Of a stretch of 64,000 nucleotides of DNA, positions 15,289 to 22,568 are shown piece by piece; positions within the stretch are counted from its first letter, which is position 1, and every line of letters starts with the position of its first letter. Both the position numbers and the translations under genes were made by a program. The notes below the pieces were generated by a model that worked only from the letters and a program-made list of their open reading frames with translations, made no database searches and had not been told where the DNA came from. Origin of the DNA: Rubripirellula tenax (GTDB lineage: Bacteria; Planctomycetota; Planctomycetia; Pirellulales; Pirellulaceae); contig NZ_SJPW01000001.1 in NCBI RefSeq assembly GCF_007860125.1, positions 830,104 to 894,103 on the forward strand, in the 5' to 3' direction.

Positions 15289-15723
15289 GTGTCGCCCGCC
15301 CATTCCGAACGCAACCACCGGGTCCCTAATGTGAATGTTTTATCGATCAGTTGGATCTACATGATCACGACGTGCCTTACCTTCTTCTTTACGATCGGCG
15401 TTATCTTTTATATTGTCGCGAAGGTCAAAGACGGGACGGGAGCCAAGACGTATGCGATGATCGGCTTCGGCATGCAGTTGTTGCTGACGGTCATCGTTAC
15501 GTTCAGCCCCATGGTGTTGGCCAAGGTGATCAGCGTTGACTCATACGGGACCGTGTTTGCGTGGCAAAACGTCGTCTTTCAGGTGTTGGCCATGGTCGCG
15601 ACGGGCTTTCTGGTTGCGGCGATTGTGACCGGACGCGACCGCCGCGCCCCTGCAACTGATCCGTCGCTGGGTATTCCCCGGCCTAACACCCCCCCAAGCG
15701 ACAATCCTTACTCGGTGAATTAG
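15289..15723 (+). CDS. hypothetical membrane protein, about 130-144 aa
   Basis: Three hydrophobic helices (around MITTCLTFFFTIGVIFYIVA, then GFGMQLLLTVIVTF, then NVVFQVLAMVATGFLVAAIV) precede a Pro-rich C-terminal tail ending NPYSVN. The protein may start at a GTG near 15331 (VNVLSISWIY) rather than further upstream, because the first 14 residues are polar. Unrecognised family. The gene precedes the FKBP gene by about 50 bp. Confidence 0.6.
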   Translation: MSPAHSERNHRVPNVNVLSISWIYMITTCLTFFFTIGVIFYIVAKVKDGTGAKTYAMIGFGMQLLLTVIVTFSPMVLAKVISVDSYGTVFAWQNVVFQVLAMVATGFLVAAIVTGRDRRAPATDPSLGIPRPNTPPSDNPYSVN

Positions 15724-15774
15724 AAAACGGGCGTGTTTTCCTACTCCTTGCGAAATTTCCTTAAAACAAAACCC

Positions 15775-16236
15775 ATGCAAAACCCAATTTCTCTGCTCAC
15801 TCGCCGGTTCATGCTCTGTATCGCTGCCCTGGCATGCTTGTCGGCCGTCTCTTGTAGCGGACCACGACGCGGTCCCAACGAAGTTGATGCGGATGCGGAG
15901 ACCGAATTCACGACGACCGAATCGGGGCTGAAGTACCGAATGCTGCGGAAAGGCTCGGGAAAACAACCCACCGCGAACTCCCGCGTGAAGGTCGACTATG
16001 CCGGATGGCTCGACAGCGGCCAGTTTTTCGATTCGTCGTACGACCGCAGTGAGCCGGCCGAGTTTGGGCTGGATCAGGTCGTTGCCGGCTGGACCGAAGG
16101 CCTGCAATACGTCAAAGAAGGCGGCATGATCGAGCTAGAAGTGCCCTCGGATCTCGGCTACGGCCCCAGCGGGCGGCCCGGAATTCCGCCCAACGCGACG
16201 CTTCACTTCAAAGTCGAATTGCACGAGATCCGGTGA
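15775..16236 (+). CDS. FKBP-type peptidyl-prolyl isomerase, lipoprotein
   Basis: It catalyses cis-trans isomerisation of prolyl bonds in exported proteins. The lipoprotein signal ends LACLSAVSC, so it is anchored in a membrane. The FKBP domain (last about 105 residues) shows VKVDYAGWLDSGQFFDSSY, the active-site stretch VVAGWTEGLQYVKEGG and the end YGPSGRPGIPPNATL with HFKVELHEI. ATG 15775 (MQNPISLL) fits the signal peptide better than GTG 15733. An intrinsic terminator follows at 16333. Confidence 0.88.
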   Translation: MQNPISLLTRRFMLCIAALACLSAVSCSGPRRGPNEVDADAETEFTTTESGLKYRMLRKGSGKQPTANSRVKVDYAGWLDSGQFFDSSYDRSEPAEFGLDQVVAGWTEGLQYVKEGGMIELEVPSDLGYGPSGRPGIPPNATLHFKVELHEIR

Positions 16237-16276
16237 TCCCCCGTCGGCCGCGCCGAGTCGGGAAAAGGGACTGCGA

Positions 16277-16304
16277 TTGACACGAAAACCCTGGTCCGTA
16301 TGCT
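16277..16304 (+). promoter_or_regulatory. possible promoter upstream of cimA
   Basis: TTGACA (16277-16282) and TATGCT (16299-16304) are 16 bp apart. The -35 is perfect and the -10 matches 4 of 6. It would transcribe through the hairpin at 16333 before reaching cimA. Confidence 0.35.
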
Positions 16305-16395
16305 TTCGACACTGATAGACGACCCTAATCTACCCCCGAGGCCTCCATGGGTTCGGGGGTTTTTTCGTTATCTGCCCTTTCGAAGTATTCCATGA
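16300..16395 (+). CDS. possible 31-codon leader ORF overlapping cimA start
   Basis: ATG 16300 opens a 31-codon frame (begins MLSTLIDD, ends RSIP) that runs through the terminator-like hairpin and stops at TGA overlapping the cimA ATG as ATGA. The layout would allow translational coupling or attenuation. It conflicts with the best -10 box, which overlaps its ATG, so either the promoter call or this ORF may be chance. Confidence 0.2.
   Translation: MLSTLIDDPNLPPRPPWVRGFFRYLPFRSIP
16333..16366 (+). terminator. intrinsic terminator
   Basis: CCCCCGA (16333-16339) and TCGGGGG (16353-16359) form a 7-bp GC stem with a 13-nt loop, followed at once by six T. It lies 97 bp after the FKBP stop and 26 bp before cimA, so it either ends the FKBP transcript or attenuates cimA. 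Confidence 0.8.
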
Positions 16396-17984
16396 CTGAT
16401 CGACCGATCCAGATCTACGACACGACCCTTCGCGACGGTTCGCAGGGCGAGGGTGTTTCGTTTTCGCTGCAGGACAAACTGAACATCGCCCGTCGATTGG
16501 CCGAAATCGGCATCAACTTCATCGAAGGTGGCTACCCGCTGTCGAACGAGAAAGACGTCGCGTTCTTCAAGCAAATTCGAAAAGACAATCTGGGCGACTC
16601 GAAGATTTGTGCCTTCGGAATGACGCGTCGTCGTGCGATGAAAGCGGCCGATGATCCGGGCATGAAGGCGCTGGTCGCCGCCGAAACGCCTTGCATCACT
16701 TTGGTCGGCAAGACGTGGGATTACCACGCGACCGACGTATTGAACGTCACGCTAGAAGAAAACTTGGCGATGATCGGCGAGAGTGCCGAATTTCTTGGCC
16801 GCGGCGCCGAAGTGATCTACGACGCCGAACACTTCTTTGACGGCTACAAAGCGAACCCCGAATACGCCATCGAAACGTTGCGTGCTGCCGCGTCGGCCGG
16901 GGCGAAGTATTTGGTGCTGTGTGACACAAACGGTGGAACGCTTCCCGAGCAAGTCGCCGAAGTCACCCGCGCGGCCATCGATGGCACACGCGATTACGAA
17001 GTTCGCGTCGGCATTCACACCCACAACGATGGCGAACTTGCAGTCGCCAATTCACTGGCCGCCGTCGATGCCGGCGCCAGCCAAGTTCAGGGCACGATCA
17101 ACGGCATCGGCGAACGATGTGGCAACGCGGATTTGATTTCCGTGATGGCCAACTTGGCGCTGAAAAAGAAGGGCTACCAAGTGCTCGGCGGTCGCGACAT
17201 GAAGCACCTGACCGAATTGAGCCGGTATGTTTACGAAACTGCCAACCTGCAATGGCGGGGCGGCCAACCGTTCGTCGGCCAAAGTGCATTCGCGCATAAG
17301 GGCGGTATGCACGTTCATGCGATCAACAAAGCCGCGAAGACGTACGAACACATCGACCCGGCCCTGGTCGGCAACGAACGCCGGATCCTGGTCAGCGAAT
17401 TGTCGGGCCGCAGCAACATCGTTGCCGTTGCGACGAAGCACAATATCCAAGACGACCGTGAATTGATGGACAAGATTTTGTCCGAAGTCGTGCGGTTGGA
17501 AAACCAGGGCTACCAGTTCGAAAACGCGGGCGCATCGTTCGACTTGTTGATCAAGAAACTGTCCAACACGTTCACGCCCCACTTTGAACCGATCAAGTAC
17601 CGCATCGTCGCCGGTGATCGCGACTCGTCCAGTGGCGGAGTATTCGCCGAAGCGATCATCAAGTTGAAAGTCGGCGAGGAATTGTGGTTCGACGCGGCGG
17701 AAGGGCACGGGCCGGTCAACGCGCTCGATGCGGGACTTCGCAAGGCTCTCTCCGGTGCGTTCCCTTGCTTGCACGACATGAAGTTGATCGACTACAAGGT
17801 GCGCGTGGTCGATTCGGGTGCCGGAACCGCTGCGGCGATTCGCGTCAACATCGAAAGCGGCGACACGAAAGAAACCTGGGGCACGATCGGTGTCAGTGAC
17901 AACATCATCGCGGCCAGTTGGCAGGCGCTGACCGATGCGGTCGAGTACAAGCTGCACAAAGAGCGATCAGCCAACAGTGTTTAG
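16392..17984 (+). CDS. cimA: (R)-citramalate synthase
   Basis: It condenses pyruvate and acetyl-CoA to citramalate, the threonine-independent entry to isoleucine synthesis. The DRE-TIM metallolyase barrel starts with IYDTTLRDGSQGEGVSFS, with metal ligands in GIHTHNDGELAVANSL and GIGERCGNADL. The C-terminal LeuA dimer/regulatory domain follows (from about residue 400). The bias toward citramalate synthase over 2-isopropylmalate synthase comes from EGGYPLSNEKD and CAFGMTRRR, features of the CimA family. Length 530 aa is normal. ATG 16392 is preferred to an ATG at 16347, which lies within the terminator hairpin. Confidence 0.93.
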   Translation: MTDRPIQIYDTTLRDGSQGEGVSFSLQDKLNIARRLAEIGINFIEGGYPLSNEKDVAFFKQIRKDNLGDSKICAFGMTRRRAMKAADDPGMKALVAAETPCITLVGKTWDYHATDVLNVTLEENLAMIGESAEFLGRGAEVIYDAEHFFDGYKANPEYAIETLRAAASAGAKYLVLCDTNGGTLPEQVAEVTRAAIDGTRDYEVRVGIHTHNDGELAVANSLAAVDAGASQVQGTINGIGERCGNADLISVMANLALKKKGYQVLGGRDMKHLTELSRYVYETANLQWRGGQPFVGQSAFAHKGGMHVHAINKAAKTYEHIDPALVGNERRILVSELSGRSNIVAVATKHNIQDDRELMDKILSEVVRLENQGYQFENAGASFDLLIKKLSNTFTPHFEPIKYRIVAGDRDSSSGGVFAEAIIKLKVGEELWFDAAEGHGPVNALDAGLRKALSGAFPCLHDMKLIDYKVRVVDSGAGTAAAIRVNIESGDTKETWGTIGVSDNIIAASWQALTDAVEYKLHKERSANSV

Positions 17985-18057
17985 GAGCTCGGCTTTGCTC
18001 TCCGATTCCGAGTTCTCCCAATACCCAATACCTAAACCCTAAAACCTATCTCGCCCG

Positions 18058-21000
18058 ATGAACGACGACTCGACGATCCCGACTCGATTTGAACATGCCG
18101 ACGCGGCCGAGCGAATTGCGGCCCAATGGGATCTTGCAAAGTGCGCCCACGCGGAAGTGAATCCGAATAAAAAGCCCTTCACGATCGTGATCCCGCCGCC
18201 CAACGTCACCGGCGCGCTGCACTTGGGACACGGGCTGAACAATACCCTGCAAGACATGGTCATCCGCACCAAACGCATGCAGGGCTATGAAGCATTGTGG
18301 ATGCCCGGCACCGACCACGCAGGCATCGCGACCCAGGCCGTCGTCGAACGACGGCTGAAGGAGAACGAAAATCTGACCCGCCATGACTTGGGTCGCGAAG
18401 AACTGGTCAAACGCATCTGGGCCTGGAAAGATCAATACGAAAAACGCATCCTCGGGCAACTCAAACGGATGGGGTGCAGTTGCGATTGGGAACGTGTCCG
18501 GTTCACGCTCGACGATCGCTGCGCCGCAGCCGTTCGCGCCACGTTCTTCGACCTATTCGGTAAGCAACTGATCTATCGTGGCAAGCGGCTGGTCAATTGG
18601 GACACGTTTTTGCAGACGGCCGTATCGAACGACGAAGTGGAGAATGTGACGCAAAAAGGTCACTTCTATCACTTCTTTTATCCCGTCATTGATCCCAAGG
18701 CCGGTGAACCCACGCGTGTCGAAATTGCCACGACCCGACCGGAAACAATGTTGGGCGATACTGCGGTGGCCATACACCCCGACCCGGAAAGAGCGTTCGA
18801 TAAGGTCGCGGCCGAGTTGCAGGCGAAGCTCGCCGAGGCAACGCCCAAAGAAGAACCGTTGGTGCAAAAACAAATCGATGAACTGGAGTCGCGTCGCAAG
18901 ACGATGTTGCCAGGGTTGATCCAATTGCGCGACATGGCCGCCGACGGACGCATGCTGATGCTGCCGCTTGTCGATCGGCCGATCCCGTTGGTGGCCGACA
19001 TCTGGGCCAAGCCCGAACTGGGGACCGGATGCGTGAAGATCACGCCCGCGCACGACCCAAACGATTACGAAGTCGGAAAGCGAGTCGGGCTGCCGATGAT
19101 CAATATTTTGAACCCGGACGGAACGCTGAACGCAGAAGCTGGTGCTTACGAAGGGCTGACGATTCCCAAGGCTCGCGTCGCCGTGGTCGAAGCACTCGAC
19201 GAATTGAAATTGCTGGGCGACATCGAAGATCGTGACATCGAACTGCCGCACAGCGACCGCAGCAAGACGCCCATCGAGCCTTACTTGGCCGACCAATGGT
19301 TTGTCAAAATGGACGAACTGGCCGAATCGGCAATGACATTGGTGCGTGACGAAGACGTCAAGATTTTCCCCACGCGGTATCGTAAGAGCTACCTCGACTG
19401 GTTGAGCGAAAAACGTGACTGGCCCGTCAGCCGGCAATTGTGGTGGGGACACCAGATTCCGATCTGGTCCAAAACCGGATTGTCGGACGCCGAACTGAAG
19501 GACATCGTTGCCAAAGTCGACGAAGTCATTGGCAAGGGCGTTGATACGGCCAGTCACCAAGTCGATACCGCCGAGGACGGGACGCACGGAATCTTCGTTT
19601 GCTTGATGAGCGAAGGCGACGATCGTGAATCGAAGATCGAAGCGCTCGGGCTAGAACGTGACCCCGATGTTCTGGACACCTGGTTCTCGTCGGCGCTGTG
19701 GCCGCACGGCACCTTGGGCTGGCCCGAAGCCACCGAGGAACTGAGCTACTTCTATCCCACCAGCACGCTGATCACGTCGCGCGACATCATCACGCTTTGG
19801 GTCGCGCGGATGGTGTTGATGAGCTGGAACAATCTTGGCGTGGTTCCGTTCAAGGAAGTCTTCATCCACCCGAAGATCTTGGACGGATTGGGCGAGACGA
19901 TGTCCAAGAGTAAGGGCAACGGCGTCGACCCGAACGACATCGTTGACAAGTTCGGACCCGATGCTCTGCGTTACGGGCTGGCTCGCTTGGCAACGGACAC
20001 GCAAGACGTGCGGATGCCGGTCCAGTACGAATGTCCGGCGTGCGAAAAACTGATCGACCAAACGAAGAAGAATCGATCGCTGCCCAAAATGGCTTGCCCG
20101 GCATGTAAAGCCGAGTTTTCGACGCAGTGGGCCGAAACGGAAGCCGACAAGGCGTTGCCCAAGGGCGCCGTCGTCAGCGAACGATTCGAAACGGCGCGCA
20201 ACTTTGTCAACAAATTGTGGAACGCGGCCCGGTTCGTGATGATGAACCTGGATGGTTACAAGCCGCAAGCGATCGATGTCGACAAGCTGCCGCTGGAAGA
20301 CCGATGGTTGCTAAGCCGATTGTCGACCGTCACGTCGCAAGTCACCGAAGGCATCGAGTCGTATAAATTCGCCGATGTGACGCGGGTACTCTACGACTTC
20401 GCGTGGGATGAGTTCTGCAGCTTCTATGTCGAAATCGCGAAGCCACGATTGGCCGATGATGAACAACGGGCGCTGACCCAATCGGTGATGGCGTACGGAC
20501 TGGACACGCTATTGCGATTGTTGCACCCGACGATGCCGTTTGTGACGGAATCGATCTGGGGATACCTGAACGAGCTGGCGCCGGAACGCGGTTTGACGCA
20601 GACGACCAAGGCCGGTCCGTTTGTGATGACGTCGGCGTGGCCCGAAGTGATCGCCGATCACCATGACGAATCGATCGAACAACAGTTCGCCGAGTTTCAA
20701 GAAGTCGTCGGTGCGATTCGGAAGATCCGCGCCAGCCAAAACATCGCGCCCCGAGAAACGTTGCCGGTCGCGATTCGCTGCAGCGAGTCGTCGACGGCGC
20801 GGTTGTTGCCGATGCGGACGTACTTGGAAGGTCTGGCCGGCGCCGAAGTCGTCGAGATCAGCCCCGATGCGAAGCCTTTCGAGACCGATGGGCCGCTGTC
20901 GATTCCCTCGATCGATATCGACGTACACGTCGACTTGGAAAAGTTCATCGATGTCGAAGCGGAGCTGGCGAGACTGGAAAAACTGCACGCCAACCTGATC

Positions 21001-21162
21001 AAACAGATCACCGGAAAGCAACAGAAGCTGAACAACGAGAGCTTTGTGTCGCGAGCGCCCGAGGAGGTCGTTCAATCCGAACGCGATAGCCTTGCCGACT
21101 TGGTCAAGCAGCGCGAATCCGTCGAGGGCGACATCGCAAGGTTACGCAAAAAAACGCGTTGA
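18058..21162 (+). CDS. valS: valine--tRNA ligase
   Basis: It charges tRNA-Val. The class I signatures are present: PPPNVTGALHLGHGL (HIGH type, residues 47-60) and TMSKSKGNGVDP (614-625). The CP1 editing domain contains the ATTRPET motif and the CP core contains DVLDTWFSSALWPHGTLGW. The end forms the ValS-type coiled coil (from about residue 965). Length is 1034 aa, longer than E. coli ValS (951), partly because of a four-Cys insertion at about 659-693 (CPAC ... CPAC) directly after the catalytic core. It runs alone, about 70 bp downstream of cimA. Confidence 0.95.
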   Translation: MNDDSTIPTRFEHADAAERIAAQWDLAKCAHAEVNPNKKPFTIVIPPPNVTGALHLGHGLNNTLQDMVIRTKRMQGYEALWMPGTDHAGIATQAVVERRLKENENLTRHDLGREELVKRIWAWKDQYEKRILGQLKRMGCSCDWERVRFTLDDRCAAAVRATFFDLFGKQLIYRGKRLVNWDTFLQTAVSNDEVENVTQKGHFYHFFYPVIDPKAGEPTRVEIATTRPETMLGDTAVAIHPDPERAFDKVAAELQAKLAEATPKEEPLVQKQIDELESRRKTMLPGLIQLRDMAADGRMLMLPLVDRPIPLVADIWAKPELGTGCVKITPAHDPNDYEVGKRVGLPMINILNPDGTLNAEAGAYEGLTIPKARVAVVEALDELKLLGDIEDRDIELPHSDRSKTPIEPYLADQWFVKMDELAESAMTLVRDEDVKIFPTRYRKSYLDWLSEKRDWPVSRQLWWGHQIPIWSKTGLSDAELKDIVAKVDEVIGKGVDTASHQVDTAEDGTHGIFVCLMSEGDDRESKIEALGLERDPDVLDTWFSSALWPHGTLGWPEATEELSYFYPTSTLITSRDIITLWVARMVLMSWNNLGVVPFKEVFIHPKILDGLGETMSKSKGNGVDPNDIVDKFGPDALRYGLARLATDTQDVRMPVQYECPACEKLIDQTKKNRSLPKMACPACKAEFSTQWAETEADKALPKGAVVSERFETARNFVNKLWNAARFVMMNLDGYKPQAIDVDKLPLEDRWLLSRLSTVTSQVTEGIESYKFADVTRVLYDFAWDEFCSFYVEIAKPRLADDEQRALTQSVMAYGLDTLLRLLHPTMPFVTESIWGYLNELAPERGLTQTTKAGPFVMTSAWPEVIADHHDESIEQQFAEFQEVVGAIRKIRASQNIAPRETLPVAIRCSESSTARLLPMRTYLEGLAGAEVVEISPDAKPFETDGPLSIPSIDIDVHVDLEKFIDVEAELARLEKLHANLIKQITGKQQKLNNESFVSRAPEEVVQSERDSLADLVKQRESVEGDIARLRKKTR

Positions 21163-21185
21163 TCAGCCGGTCGTCGGCACGCCGG

Positions 21186-22352
21186 TTACCAATCGGCCAG
21201 CGGGCCGGCGTCGTGCGCGGTCGCGTTGATGTACTGTTTGTCGCAAAACGAATCGGTCATTCCGGCCAGATATTCGCCCACGACTTTTTCGATGGGCGAT
21301 CGTTCGGCACGTACGCGGAATCGCAGTGGTAAGCGACTCGGCTTCTTAACCAGCAGATGGAACAATGTCCGCAACCGATCGGCTGCCGCATCGCGAACGG
21401 GAATCAGTCGTTTGTGGCGGTAAACGGCGTCGAACAAGAACGCTTCGAGTTCGCTGCGCTCGCTGCCGACCAAGTCGCTGTGTCGCAGCCGCAGACCGGC
21501 TTGGCAAACCTCGCCGCTGCGGTGGCCTTCGAAAGGTCGAAGCTGATCGATTGCAACTTGCAGCAAGTCGCTGACTTGCAGGTCAATCAATTCGTGAACC
21601 AGCAGTTGCCGAAGTTGTGTCGTCGGCAGCATGCCGTGTTTGTCTCGAACCGATTCCAACGCCCGTTGAACGACGGCCAATTCCGACAACTCGTCGATCG
21701 ACAGCAATCCCATTTGTAACGCATCGTCCATGTCGTGCGCGTCATAAGCGATCGAGTCGGCGAGGTCGACGATCTGGACTTCAAGAATTGGCGCCCGCCC
21801 GATGGCGGCTTCGGCCTTGTGCGCTCGTGTATCTTGGCCGGCCAATGTTTCTCGCGAAAGGTTCAGTCCGTCGAATCGGCTGTACCGTTGTTCCAGTTCG
21901 GTCACGATCACCAACGCGAAACCGTTGTGAGAAAACCCGCCGACCGATTCCATGGCTTCGCTAAGCACGTCTTCGCCACAATGACCAAACGGCGGGTGCC
22001 CGACGTCGTGCATCAAGGCCAGGGCCTCCGTCAGGTCTTCGTTCAATCGCAGGACGCGTGCGATCGTTCGGGCCACCGATGCGACTTCGAACGTGTGCGT
22101 CAAACGAGTGCGGTGATAGATGCCCATCTCGCCGGTGAAGACCTGCATCTTGCCGCTCAATCGTCGGAACGCGCTGCTGTGCAGGATCCGATCTCGGTCA
22201 CGGGCAAATGGGCCGCGGTACGCGTGGATGGGTTCGTCGTGAATACGGCCTTCGCTGTCCCGGCTATGCATCGCATAAGATGCCAGCAGCAGGTGTTCGC
22301 GATCGGCAAACCGTCGCAGGTCGATCATCGGCTGAATTTCCGCCTGTTCCAA
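21186..22352 (-). CDS. deoxyguanosinetriphosphate triphosphohydrolase-like protein (HD domain)
   Basis: It cleaves dNTPs to deoxynucleoside and triphosphate. The sequence FARDRDRILHSSAFRRLSGK and the HD-domain motifs RLTHTFEVASVAR, ALMHDVGHPPFGHCGE and DLADSIAYDAHDMDDA match the Dgt type II family, with all metal-binding His and Asp residues present. The 388-aa length is typical for the shorter non-E. coli form. A downstream start at MIDLRRF (22328) is also possible. It converges on valS. Confidence 0.9.
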   Translation of the reverse strand: MEQAEIQPMIDLRRFADREHLLLASYAMHSRDSEGRIHDEPIHAYRGPFARDRDRILHSSAFRRLSGKMQVFTGEMGIYHRTRLTHTFEVASVARTIARVLRLNEDLTEALALMHDVGHPPFGHCGEDVLSEAMESVGGFSHNGFALVIVTELEQRYSRFDGLNLSRETLAGQDTRAHKAEAAIGRAPILEVQIVDLADSIAYDAHDMDDALQMGLLSIDELSELAVVQRALESVRDKHGMLPTTQLRQLLVHELIDLQVSDLLQVAIDQLRPFEGHRSGEVCQAGLRLRHSDLVGSERSELEAFLFDAVYRHKRLIPVRDAAADRLRTLFHLLVKKPSRLPLRFRVRAERSPIEKVVGEYLAGMTDSFCDKQYINATAHDAGPLADW

Positions 22353-22568
22353 CGTTCGCCTCGGAGTGTCATGTTAGGTAACGCTTCGGCCTTGACTCAG
22401 CGGGCCGTTTCGGAATTGTAGGTTGCCGTTGGGCATTGGGGGGGAATCAGTCGCCGGTCGCGTGACGGACCCTTTGCGGTCCTGACGCAGGATGGAAAAT
22501 ACTCTCCCAACCCTTACGATCCTACCACCCGGCCTCGAAAACGCCCACACTGATATACGGTCATTGCT

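Noticed and set aside
17052-17957. 301-aa minus-strand ORF
   Set aside because: It is fully antisense to cimA, with no recognisable protein features.
18553-19587. 344-aa minus-strand ORF
   Set aside because: It is antisense to valS.
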